The position numbers were made by a program, and so were the translations under genes. A stretch of DNA of 64,000 nt, from the NCBI GenBank assembly GCA_948567375.1, contig OX419755.1:34787001-34851000 (forward strand), read 5' to 3'. Shown here in pieces: positions 1 through 10,975 of the stretch (its first letter is position 1; each line of letters starts with the position of its first letter). Source of the stretch: Lunularia cruciata. Taxonomy: Eukaryota; Streptophyta; Marchantiopsida; Lunulariales; Lunulariaceae. A model generated the notes under the pieces. The model was not told where the DNA came from, ran no database searches, and saw only the letters and a list, made by a program, of their open reading frames with translations.

Positions 1-566
1 GGAGATATAGAGGAGCACGGAGTACAATTTCAGAGCAGTGTAGAGGATTGGACAGGTTATGGTAGGATAGCACTTGTTGCCGGGAGCAGGAGAGCAGAGC
101 AGAGCAGAACATTTATTACAGGAGAGGGAGGAATAAGACGAGGAGGAGTGGGGAACGGATTAGATTTGGACGTGATGCGGTGCTAAATGAGGGACGGATC
201 CTGATCGTCAGACTTGGGCCTTTTGTCGATGATGGATTCTCCTGGGGACGGTAGTGAGATCGATTGCAATTGAGCTGCAGTGGTACTTAGTCCGGTGTGG
301 TGTTCAGGAGCCAGGCGAGGAGTTGTGTTCGTCGTCGAATTCCACTCACCGTTGGTTCTAGGAGTGTCTGGGGTCGTGGATCATATCGCATGTAGGCCAG
401 ATTATGCGCACTGTTGGCAACAGGTGGTTTTAGGTGAGACGCTGCAGTAGGTGTGACGGTCTTAGCTTTTCTAAAAATAAGGACCCGAGTGACGTGGGTT
501 TGGATTCGAGGAGTAATCTTGGCAACGAAATAATCCGAACTTTGGAGTTCAATGTGATCAAACAGG
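1..566. other. Upstream and 5' leader region of the RING gene
   Basis: No convincing coding sequence on either strand. The stretch is G-rich and purine-biased near its start, as in many plant 5' leaders. It probably holds the promoter and untranslated leader of the RING gene that starts at 567. An upstream non-coding exon cannot be excluded because CAG occurs just before the start codon. A 150-codon open frame on the minus strand has no recognisable domain and is treated as chance. Confidence 0.4.
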
Positions 567-1268
567 ATGAGTGCTGAAGATGGATTAGAGTGTCCGGTGT
601 GTTGGGAAGGATTCAACGACGCAGATAATACGCCGTATGTCCTTTGGTGCGGCCATTCACTGTGTAAGAATTGTGTCATCGGATTGCAGTGGGCCGTCAT
701 CAAATTCCCCGGCTTTCCCTTGCAGTTGCCTCTTTTCATAGCTTGCCCTTGGTGTCAATTCCTCACTTGTCGAGTCACCTGGAAGGGTAATCTCAAGTAC
801 CCTTGCAAAAATTTCTTCCTTCTATGGATTCTGGAGAGCATCCGTGGGGATAGTGTCAGGCAAAGACCTCAAAGTGACGCAATTGAAGGAGTGGTATCCG
901 ATTCTGCAATTCGACCTTCTACTAGTAGCTTGACATTTGGAGCTCGACCGAGACAGATGCGAGTGCCCTTGGAGCACCAGCAGAGGTCAGGAGCGGATTC
1001 TGTGCTTTGGGAAGTTGTGCAGGGAAGTTGGGACTTGGCTCACTGGCAGCTGCGGTTCGCAAGGATGGTGTCCTTCTTCGTGCAGTTCACAGCCAAACTA
1101 CCCCTGGTATTCCTCTTCTTGTTTATCATCTGCTATGTGCTGCCGTTTTGCACCCTCATTCTTGGAGTTTACTGCGTAGTCACTGCCCTTTTTGCCGTGC
1201 CATCCTTTCTTGTAGTGTACTTTTCATTCCCTAGTCTTGATTGGCTTGCTCGTGAGATAGTGACTTGA
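567..1268 (+). CDS. RING-HC E3 ubiquitin ligase-like membrane protein
   Basis: Single-exon ORF of 233 residues. The N-terminal RING has eight ordered ligands: C9-x2-C12, C28-x-H30, C33-x2-C36 and C60-x2-C63 (C3HC4). The C36-C60 gap is long and contains the aromatic motif LQWAVIKFP that I associate with a small plant RING family. A conserved basic and aromatic stretch follows (KGNLKYPCKNFFLLW, about residues 78-92). Residues about 95-160 are polar and probably disordered. Two hydrophobic segments at about 170-195 and 198-222 predict a C-terminal membrane anchor. The likely role is ubiquitin transfer at an endomembrane, inferred from the domains. The first ATG in frame opens directly before the RING. 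Codon use and GC differ clearly from the AT-rich repeats to the right. The exact family member is not identified. Confidence 0.85.
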   Translation: MSAEDGLECPVCWEGFNDADNTPYVLWCGHSLCKNCVIGLQWAVIKFPGFPLQLPLFIACPWCQFLTCRVTWKGNLKYPCKNFFLLWILESIRGDSVRQRPQSDAIEGVVSDSAIRPSTSSLTFGARPRQMRVPLEHQQRSGADSVLWEVVQGSWDLAHWQLRFARMVSFFVQFTAKLPLVFLFLFIICYVLPFCTLILGVYCVVTALFAVPSFLVVYFSFPSLDWLAREIVT

Positions 1269-3041
1269 GTCCTCGTCCTGACGGCGCCTTCACCCGCATA
1301 GAAGCACAACTTGTGACAATATGTGCACCTAAACTTCTAGTGGCCTCAGTGAATTAGTTTAGGAAAAGCTAGCGAAAATGGAATCTTGAAGTTTATTTTG
1401 GGTTTCACTATGTTTCTGTCGACATGGTGTTGATATCAGGTTAATAAAGAACACCTGATTAGTATTTGAGAGTTCACGTTTCACGTTGTGAATGAGCATT
1501 TCCTCAATCTCTACTGTTCGATAATGTCGGTCTATTTTGCAAAATATGTTGCTCTCGGGCTACGACCGAGTTCACGACCAATCTCATGGAAACCAATGCA
1601 CGATTCACAGTCTCTCAACTAACGGAAACCGCTGAGGACCACAGCGCAATCATGATGGATACTGGATTTGTCGGACTTGCACTGCTATGCCGTGTTCGAT
1701 GTAAGCGAGGGGAAGGGATGTAGCCGTGTTAGCAAACGCACTAGTTCCACGTCAACGCAGGAGATCCACAATTTCTCTGCTCGGGGCTCGCAGGGCAGGT
1801 GCACATGTATCATATTGCGGGTAGACAGGATTCGCAGACTTGACAAGGCCGGAGTTACGTTGGTTCCATGTCCGTCCTACCCATTTCCGAATCCTACGCG
1901 TTTCCGCAACATATGGCAGAAACGTGCCTGGTTAGTGGAAGCAGAGTGAGACTTTGGCGGCCAATGGCTGCACAACTCTTGACAGTGATTTTGCCTGGTG
2001 GCTTTGCATGGATCATACGCGGGGTGCAAGAAGCGGACAAAGGGGCCTTCTGCAAACCAAATTACGTTACGTCTTGCCCGGATACACTGTTTTCCTCTAA
2101 TTCCTAGGTTGCAACGTCTTCCTTCTGCATATGAATACATTATTAGCCCGCATCCTCAGATCTTGAGATTTCGATCTGAGGCCGGTAGGGTCTATTTCCC
2201 TTCAGATGCTTCATTGCTTATTTAAATTGCGCACTATCAAAGTCCAAGCTCCCGGTATGTTTCAATAATCTCTGATTTGAAGGGTTGACGGAATCGTTGC
2301 TCACTTCCTTCCGCTTCGACAATTATCGTTCAGAGCGTCAAACCTGTAGCAGTGATCATTGGTAATCCTCATATCCCGTAACGTACTGTAACTCTCTCCA
2401 TAACAGTTAAATCCACTATGGTTTGAAATGAATTCAGATAGAGAATCTTGCACTGATCAACAACGAATGCCACCACACCGGTAACGTCAGGGCACGATTT
2501 TGGAGAATGTGCTGTAAGACCTGGTTCAGCGAGCGCGTCAAATACACTTCCGTAACACGTTTAGAAAATGCTAGACTCAAAACAACTCTTTTGATGTACT
2601 TGTGATGAAGTGAAGACCAAATGGAGGTGATAAATAGTCATCAATGTGTATTCAGGTTTCGACAAAGTGGAATCTCAGAATAAAACTGCTGTTAGAGCAG
2701 CTTCATCATATCTATCAGTACAATACCCTAAATTTATCGTTAGACCTCAGTCTTGGACGTCGACATCAAAATCTCATTGATATATTATCCAGCAAAATTG
2801 AACATAACAACTGCAATCCGGGTGCCTCCAGCACGACTTCAGGAAACGTCACGAGACTCGTTTCTCCATGATGTGCACAGATAGCCGTGAAAGACATGTG
2901 ACGTGTATGTTGACTACGGTACAGAGATCTAGTGCCAATTAAGTCAGAAATGCACATTACAGGTCCTCGTCTTTCTTCGCTGGAAAACTTCCCTAATTGC
3001 ATCCAGGAGATTATCGCTTCAATCCACCCTACTTTGCCTTC
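1269..3041. other. Intergenic region between RING gene and eL33
   Basis: Holds the 3' end of the RING transcript; an AATAAA at 1443-1448 is a candidate polyadenylation signal about 175 bp after the stop. The rest has only short open stretches (for example 1668-1949 and 1877-2140) without recognisable domains, and I see no repeat. It also includes the region just past the eL33 stop codon, which ends at 3042. Confidence 0.5.
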
Positions 3042-3996
3042 TCAAATGCGGCTAGGGTACATGAACACTCTAACTTTAGCGCCCTGTGGGAGACAACGAT
3101 TATGTTAGAGGTGCACATGACATCAATCAATTGTGAAGGTCACTCCTCTGAAAAAGGCTTCAAATAATCTACATGCGTTGAAAGCGGGGAAGGAAGAAGA
3201 TGCCACGTACCAGGGAGGCAGGTGGCAGATTTTTCCTGAATTTGGCGCGGACAACTCCGCTGTTCCCGTGGCATCGGGCAACCTTACCCCAAATGCAACG
3301 GAAGAGCGATCCGTTCTTCTTAGTCTTGCCCTTGTACACATAGGCTAGTCTCTTCCCCAAATACCAATTGACATCCTCAGCAGTGTTCACACCTTCGATT
3401 TGAATCAACGAGGTGCTAGGGTACTGGTTAGACTTCGATCTGCACCCGGCCATTCATATTACCAACGTGCTCAAAGATCGACCATACGAGAAGTAAAACA
3501 CGAAGCGGCAGCGTCTGTACAAAGCTGAAACTACTCTCTAAACTGAACTCCTGTACGACTTGATTCCATGTGAAATTCATAAAAATTAGCGCGTTACCTC
3601 TTGTAGCCGAGGATAATTCCCCGGACGTACAACCTGCACAACCAAGTAGTAATTCCTGTCAGTTGATGAACGCACCCACCACGGACTTTAAGGTACAGAG
3701 GGCAGGCAATTAGCAAAACTTTGTCGAAGATGAAGTATAAAGGAATGACATCAAGAAGTTATGGTCAACGGGCCCTTCTCATGACCAAAGGAGCCCTCGG
3801 TGACCTAGAATTGCACGTGAACCTAAAGCCGATATTCACCCATCAATCGGGGCTGGCCATTCCACATGTCCCTGACAGCTACTCTTGTTCCCATTTGATG
3901 ATCGTCTACCGAATGCACGATCTTTGAGTCTCATAAGGTCCTACAAGAAAATGTGACATCTTAGCACCTGACGCGTTCTCCCTTGCGTTCCACCAT
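3042..3996 (-). CDS. RPL35A: 60S ribosomal protein eL33 (RPL35A), four exons
   Basis: Spliced minus-strand gene, exons 3996-3968, 3633-3598, 3439-3211 and 3083-3042, joined by GT donors and AG acceptors in consistent phase. They sum to 336 nt, which is 111 residues plus TGA, the usual size of plant eL33 (about 112). Exon 1 encodes MVERKGERV. Exon 2 encodes [11 protein letters not shown]. Exon 3 holds the family core, including [42 protein letters not shown] and [11 protein letters not shown]. Exon 4 ends in [13 protein letters not shown]. eL33 is a structural protein of the large cytoplasmic ribosomal subunit. The gene is divergent from EMG1 with 574 bp between start codons. Exons 1 and 2 are too short to be seen as open frames; they were found from the conserved N-terminus and splice signals. 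Confidence 0.95.
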
Positions 3997-4570
3997 TGTG
4001 CTAGTAGTCGAGATTCGGGCTCAAAACCGCGGTAATCTGCGTGAGTGATCAACTCGAGCTCTGTCGTCGAGCTCACCGAGAGTACAGAAGCGGAGCGTGA
4101 AAGAGCTTCAAAGTGGGTTTGCCCTCACACAAAACTGCCCTAGCGTACCCACAAGCCGGATAGTGAGAACCCTAATTGTATCGGTCCAGATCTTTCAGAT
4201 TGGATAATAAATAAAATAAAATATTTTCTCACTTCAATACCTATTATTTTAATGATTTTCACGGCTACAATTTTGCCGTTCTGGGGCTAAATTGAGCGGT
4301 GAATATGAGGTCCTCTCACATGGGTTAACCGCTAAAATAGTTATGACTAAATCCGTCTACCATCGTGATGGTGCAGTACAACACAGAACCCTCGACTTCG
4401 CTGTGCAATTTGCCAACCCCGACAAATTACCTGACAGGACTGGGAGAGGAGGGAGAAGTTTTTGTGGATGGTCATGGGATTGTAAGCAAGGGACATCTCC
4501 CTCGAGAATCTGAAGACGTTAGCTAAACAATTTACTCGTGTGAGTTTGGCAATATCGTGTAGGGGAGAGG
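3997..4570. promoter_or_regulatory. Shared bidirectional promoter region, eL33/EMG1
   Basis: The 574 bp between the two divergent start codons hold no coding sequence. A telo-box, AACCCTAA, lies at 4168-4175. This element is typical of plant ribosomal-protein and ribosome-biogenesis promoters. An in-frame TGA at 4541-4543 upstream of the EMG1 ATG confirms that the region is untranslated on the plus strand. An AT-rich patch occurs at about 4200-4250. Co-regulation of the pair is inference from gene function and layout. Confidence 0.65.
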
Positions 4571-6866
4571 ATGGGGGTTGTAGCCGAAGAGGAGCAGGTG
4601 GCAAGCGACGGCGATGGGGGAATTCCAGACCAGATTGACGATGAAGGCGGAGTCATTTTTATTCTGGAAAAAGCGTCTTTAGAATCTGCAAAAGTTGGAA
4701 AGGTGAGGTAAAATTGAGAGTGTCTCAGCAGCTCCTGTTCAATATTAAGAGGGCCAATGTCTATGCACGTTGAAGTCGCTTCTAATTCTGGACTTGTTTT
4801 ATCCCAGTATGTAGCCCACAATTTATTTACATCCTGTTTCTAACAGTCAACCATTATTACCCGCCTGCTACTTTAGAATTATCAACTCTTGAACTGTGAT
4901 GATCACGCGAATTTTCTTCGGAAGCACAAGCGCGATCCTGCGTTGTATCGTCCCGACATCGCGCATCAGGTTGTTCAACTGAAGCAAACTCTCTAGCTCA
5001 ATTTTCTGTGTTGGTGGATCTCTTTTCGCATAGGCTTTGAAAGTAAGGGTAATCGGTCGATGTTAGTTGAGGATGTCATGTCTATTACTGACTGGTTAGC
5101 ACTATACTCAACGCCAGTTTCACTCCTGTTCGGCCACAATCGTAGGACGTGACTCCCAAAACATTGAAACTGTCAATTATTAGTTTAACTTTTTTGGTGA
5201 AACAGGCACTTTTGGCAGTCCTGGACAGTCCACTGAACAAAGCAGGTCGACTAAAAGGGTTATATGTCAAGACAGAGAAGAATGTGCTGATTCAGGTCAA
5301 TCCGCACATTCGCATACCACGTACCTTCAAGCGATTCTGCGGTCTCATGGGTATGCTTAAAGTTGTTGCGAACCCTTCTCCATGTTATCGCCGGCTTGAA
5401 AGTTGTGCCTCTGAGTACCAGGATAATTTACTGTGATAGTTGACGTTCAATCTAGAGAGAAAGATAAACCAGGAATTATCTGTCACATGTCGTCTATATA
5501 CTGCTCAGGAGAAAGACTCTCATTTTTCAGTTTAGAGCTACATCTTTTACATTCGTGATCGAATCGATTGTAGATTATTATCACTGTACGTCTGTCGTTG
5601 CGGAAACCTAGTTTATCTCAGACACACCAGTCGCTAAAAGAAACCACCTTCTTCAGCAAGACACTGTGGCGGGGAGTCTCACTCTAATTTTCAAATATTG
5701 TTCCTCACAGTCCAACTTTTGGAAAAATTGAGTATACGTGCAACTAACGGAAGTGATAAGCTCTTGCGGGTTGTGAAGCAGCCAGTCACCCGACACCTTC
5801 CTCTAGGTGCTCGACGTGTAGGTAAGTTGGAAGTAGTTTGGCGTCACGTCATGTTTCTAAGCTCAATTAGTCTATCCTTTTTATATCACAAAGTCGCAAC
5901 CTACGAACACTTGGCTGTAATGCTACAAGGTGTTTCCTAAACGTCTGATGTCGCAAACTTTCTTGGAATACCTGGTCGTCGCGTCGTAGCCTAAGTTTCT
6001 GTAAGGGCAGATTATCTCAGCTTCGGGTTTGTTCCCAGCAGCAATATTACCAACTAACGGTTTTTTCAGAGGATCTATGTTTCTGCTTGTAAATTGGTTA
6101 TAATGTGACGCATGCCTCTACATTCGCATCTCAAGTGTACGCCATTTACATACGGCGGTGGAACTTGTGAGCAGGACTGTCATTCAGTGCCCCCAAGGTA
6201 GTGCAGCTGAAAGAGTACGTGGCAGCATCGGGGCCCAAGAGTACTACAGTTTTTGTTGTAAGTGCCGATGGTGTAGTAACCTAACATGATTAGCCAATCA
6301 TATCAGTTGTATAAACGCATTTCAATGACCATCTGATGCATTGAAGTATCAGACGTAAGCTTTTGGGTGGTTCCTATGCCTGGAATTTAGCAGTTGGGGT
6401 TGCTACTATTCTTACTACCGCGCCTTCTTCGTCGTGCAGGTAGGAGCCATGGCTCACGGTAAGATAGAAGTGGACTACCTCGACGATTTTATTGCCGGTA
6501 TGCTTCTTGATGGATACAGCTTGAGATATGAACATCTTAAAGTGTAGAGTGGTAGACTTTCCTGTGCTCATGTTGCTGCCTAATTGTATGGTACAATTCA
6601 AAAATCAGCTGCGATTCAAGAATCATAGCTGATTCTCTTGTGTTGTACCACCCTCATTTTGTTGCTGTATTATTTGTAAGATCCAATTAGCTATAAAAAT
6701 ACGATTGCCAGCATCTCTTCGTGCATTAGAAGTGCCGATGATGGCATACTGCTGATGTGTTTTACTCGGGTCCTGATAATGTGCAGTTTCAGAGTTTCCG
6801 TTAAGTGCCGCTTGCTGCATCGGGCGTATTTGCAATGCCTTGGAACTTCAGTGGGGCATCTTGTAG
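4571..6866 (+). CDS. EMG1: EMG1/NEP1 18S rRNA pseudouridine-N1 methyltransferase, seven exons
   Basis: Exons 4571-4702, 4877-4969, 5206-5350, 5711-5821, 6175-6257, 6440-6497 and 6787-6866 join in phase to 702 nt, which is 233 residues plus TAG. Plant NEP1 proteins are about 250. All introns are GT-AG. Family landmarks appear in order: [96 protein letters not shown] and [23 protein letters not shown]1 is a SPOUT-class enzyme that methylates a conserved pseudouridine of 18S rRNA and assists small-subunit assembly in the nucleolus. The first in-frame ATG was chosen because a stop lies ten codons upstream. The divergent neighbour is eL33. No frameshift or stop was found, so the gene is probably functional. 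Confidence 0.95.
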
Positions 6867-8930
6867 GTTTAGAGAAGTTTTGGATTCGATTCAGGACTTG
6901 TCTTCATTTTTGCAGTCAAATAATGTACACATACTGAGAATTAGATTCAGTCAGGAGTTTTAAAAGCACGACGTATCTACAGCGCCTTGGGAGTTTCAAC
7001 CCGGGCACGTTGTAACTTTAGAAATGATTAGTATCTGTTTGGTAGGCAAGTTATGTTCAACCGAGAATTGGTTTAATCAGCTCTTGGAGACCTCAACGAG
7101 TTGACCTGTATGTCTTAGCATCTAGTGCACATCGTCGTCTCTAGTTTAACTTTCTAGAGAAGGGTGCATCCCATGTGCATCCTATATTAGTCTGACAGAC
7201 TAATATATGCCTTTTCCCAGAGGCCTGTATACCATACTGTTGTTTGGGAGTCCTACTTGACTTCTGAATTCATATATACACTGTATACTTCACCTTCACC
7301 TTAATTCACTTCACCTCTGCTTTTCCCATTGACTCGTCCCCTTCCCGTGCAGCGCTGAAGTTTTCTTGCTCCACTCGCATATAACCAGCAAACCTCTGCT
7401 TGACTCTTTCTCATTGTTGTGTCCTGGACTTTCTCTCTACTAATGAAGGTTTGTGATTTCAGGGATCCATCAGGTATGTCTCAATTTCTTCCCTCATCTT
7501 ACTCATGTGGATTCTTTTCTGTCTGGACTGATCCTCACTATGTGGCTAAGACTCCAGCACTGACGTATGTGCCTGCACTTTTGCTAGCCCTTGCTTTCCA
7601 CACTTCCACTTCTGTTCTTTTTGACATTCCCACTCCTTTTGAGCGGCACTTTAGGGGAGCAACCGAGTTTGCCTTGGCACTCATGAGTTTTCGAGCAGAA
7701 ACTCGGTATGAGGGGTACTGACAATTGCTCAGCTACTTCGGCACTGCGTGAGGCACTGATTAAGTCGCAGGTGTTTTCGTGAAAGTTTACTATGGCCATC
7801 TTCTGCTTCCCTTTGCTGTTTAGCGCCTCGGGACTCAAGCGTCCATAGTGCTTGTTGTGATATAATTTATATTCTGTCCTTTTTCGCTTCGCTCTCTTTA
7901 CCCTGTTACACTTCGACAGGTTTCTGCAGCCACACCATCCTATAGCTCTCACATTGTTCCACTCCTCCATTCCCCAGCTAATTCCCTCCTTATTATTTAT
8001 CCTTTGCTCTTTGCCTGCTTCATAGGACCTCTGGTGTATACAGTGTTCCTACCAGACTACAGCCCACGTTTTTTATTTTTACTGTTCACGCACTGCTTAC
8101 TGGCAGTCTTTTACATAGTGTTACCTATTTCTCGCAGTCGTTTGCATAGAGTTCTCGATTTCATGGTGGTTTACTAGTCTGTTAGCCATATGTTATTGTC
8201 AATTTGTTTCAATTATGTGTTTGCTTCAAGTTACATTCGATGCATTCTACATTGTAGATTCCTCACTATTCTAGCATTGTGAATCATGTACATCTTGCTT
8301 ACCGATCATTTACACTTTATGAGTTCTGGATAACCCGTTCCCAGAACGGCTTCTGTTGTTCTGTTCGTATACCAATATGCCTCTGCTTCAGTTTGGTTGG
8401 ATAAAAAAAATTCGGTTTTGCATCATCTGTTTAATTCATCAATCTCCCCTCATAGCAAAGCTGTTGACTGTCCAGTTTGTGATGCCTTCAAAGTATCCAA
8501 ATTCTCTACTATGCTCGTAACCGTAGAGCATAGAACTGGACCCTCAGGCGACCTCTCTTACAATTGAGGGGGACTGACTAGACTTAGATTAGTGGTAAGT
8601 ACCAAGTCTGAGCAAGGTCTGCGAGATTATGAGTTCGGAAATAATACTGATTCAGTGCCCTGGAAGATGAAAAAAGGAAGCGATAATTGTATGAGAACCT
8701 ATGAAATGAGGATACACTCCGTCACCTGCACAAAGTGTTTCTACGCGGAATATTCCCATGTAGGGTTTGTAGATTGTCTTCGCATTTAAAAGTTTATGAC
8801 TCAAAAACAATAGTCAACTCTGGCATAACGTTGAAAAACGTTACTTCAGAAATATGCACACTGCTGGACTCATTGAACATAAATTTGGCAGCTTATGTTT
8901 ATCTTTATAATCTTCTTCATTAGGCATAGT
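6867..8930. other. EMG1 3' region and unassigned intergenic DNA
   Basis: Contains the EMG1 3' untranslated region and about 1.9 kb without a recognisable gene. Open stretches at 7419-7721 (+), 7584-7970 (-) and 8592-8923 (+) show no domain. A perfect short palindrome lies at 7183-7207. Composition is still gene-like to about 8.5 kb and then turns AT-rich. Confidence 0.4.
7183..7207. repeat. Perfect 12-bp inverted repeat, 1-nt spacer
   Basis: Arms 7183-7194 and 7196-7207 are exact reverse complements (TATATTAGTCTG) around a single A. It could form a hairpin in RNA 3' of EMG1 or act as a dyad binding site. No function is assigned. Confidence 0.7.
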
Positions 8931-9472
8931 TGAATTAAACTGCACAAGATCCTTTGGTTGGACCTTCATACTTCAAATCAAATGTATAACAGATTAGTGA
9001 TTAGCAGTTTCTCTGTAGTACCTTCTAAAGTTCATATTCTTCCTCAATCTACTAGATAGTAAACCCATGACTCTCTGGAGTGCTTTTCTCAGTCTTTCAA
9101 GAATTTCTTATGGAAGAACAATAAAGGTAGTATTTATACTTGAATTTGATAATTAATTCTTGAACAATACGTCGTTTTATTTTACTCTTGTAGTGTTTTA
9201 AACGCAGACTGAAAATGATCTGTAATGCATATTCTGTCATCAGATTTATCTACTTATGGCATGATTAACAAGAACTTTGTCATAAAATGTCATTAAAATA
9301 AAATGAGATTAAGTTCCTTTCTCCTCTACAAATCAAGTATTCATCATTAGGCTAGAGGTGTGCAGTAAACTGGAAAAAATTTGGACTATCTAAATAACAT
9401 AAATTGAAAGGTGTTCTCTTAACATCATGAAATTTATATGGGTAAATTCCGCCATTGACTGTAGAATCGTGT

Positions 9473-10975
9473 GCTAGCAAGGTCAATTATTTAGTCATAG
9501 TTTTACTGAATGATGATCATTTTGATTATTTGATCCAAGATCTTTTTATGTGCGCTCCACATATTTGAAGTATATTTAATAAATAAGTGTAAGTGAAGTC
9601 TACTTGATTAGACCGGTGAAGATAGAAATAATATCTTGGGACCTATGGAAGCAAACCCAGACAAACCAAAACAAAAACCTGTTGAAAGGGAAAAGTTCTG
9701 GAAAATAACAACTATTTGCATTTGAGTTTCTTTAGTGGCATGCTATTAACATATTCAGGAAAATAACTCTGGGTGCATAATCTCCCAAATAGGATTGAAT
9801 TAAAGGCATGTAAGTACCAACTCCAAAACAAGTGTCACCAAATCATCTAACTAACTCTTGTTCCAAAGATTTGCTATAATGTAGACATCTGATTCCGGTA
9901 CAGATGTCACCAAGTCTTCTTATGAACTCTTGTTCCAAAGGTTTGCTGCAATGACACTAAACATAGAACAATACTAATACAGATATCCCTAAACCAAGGG
10001 GGAGTCCGGTTCTTTGTGTGACTTTGCAAACAATGCTCATCATGGAGTAATAAGCTTAGTCACTCTCAACATGCTAACTTTATAGTTACAAGAGAGGAGT
10101 GATCTCTTGATTGCCTATAGCACAAGGTAGATTTCCAACAACCTATGAGGTCTTCTTGCACTCCTCTTGTCTAGTTGATCTGCAATCATTTTGCACTCTT
10201 TAAACTTAATCAAAAGATTTGCTTTAGCTCTTGACTTCTTGCTAGCAAAGTCAGTCATTTAATTAGGATTTAACTTGATGATGATCATTTTTATTCTTTG
10301 ATCTAAGACTTTTTTATATGTGTTCCACATATTTGAAATATATTTAACAAATTTTTATAAGTGAAGTCTACAAGACTAGACATCATGAAGATATAAATAA
10401 TATCTTGGGACTTATTGAACTAAATTGGAAACCCAAAAAAACCACAACAAAAACATGTCAAAAAAAAGAGTTTTAGAATATAACAACAAATATTTGCATT
10501 TGAGTTTCTTTAGTGGCATACAACTAACACACTCAATAGAATAAATCTAGATGTATAATCTTCCAAATGGATTCAAGTAAGCTTGCAAGTACTAGCATTG
10601 TATTGATCCAAGTCTAACCCAAGTGTCAACAAGTCTTTTCCCAAACTCTTGTTCCAAAGGTTTTCTATAATAACACTAAAACATAGAACAAAACTAATAC
10701 AAATACAAATATTCCTCATCCTAAGGGGGGTCTAGTTCTTTGTGCAACTTGGTAAGCTTGGCTCACCATGTGGTAATACGTTTAGTCAATATCATCATGC
10801 TAACTTTGTACTTACAAGAGAGGAATGATTTCTTGATTCCCTAGAGCACAATAGAGCTTTCCAACAAACATTGATGTGAGGTCTTTTTGCCTTACACTTT
10901 TCAAGTTGATTGTGAACCAACTTTTCTTCTTTGAACTAAATCAAAAGATTCATTATAGCTTTACTTCTCAAACTC
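9473..10975. repeat. Diverged tandem duplication, period 768 bp
   Basis: Copy 1 (9473-10240) and copy 2 (10241 to about 10975) begin with the same GCTAGCAA and stay collinear. Shared blocks include ATATCTTGGGAC, CATTTGAGTTTCTTTAGTGG, CTCTTGTTCCAAAG and TTACAAGAGAGGA. Many substitutions and short indels separate them, so the duplication is old. Confidence 0.8.

Noticed and set aside
287-739. 150-codon open frame on the minus strand overlapping the RING gene start
   Set aside because: Antisense to a clear RING domain, no domain of its own and low-complexity composition.
3133-3348. Plus-strand open frame over eL33
   Set aside because: Shadow of eL33 exon 3, whose protein is conserved on the minus strand.
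7650-7715. Short inverted repeat ACCGAGTTT/AAACTCGGT as a microRNA precursor
   Set aside because: Arms of only nine to ten bases and no extended stem.
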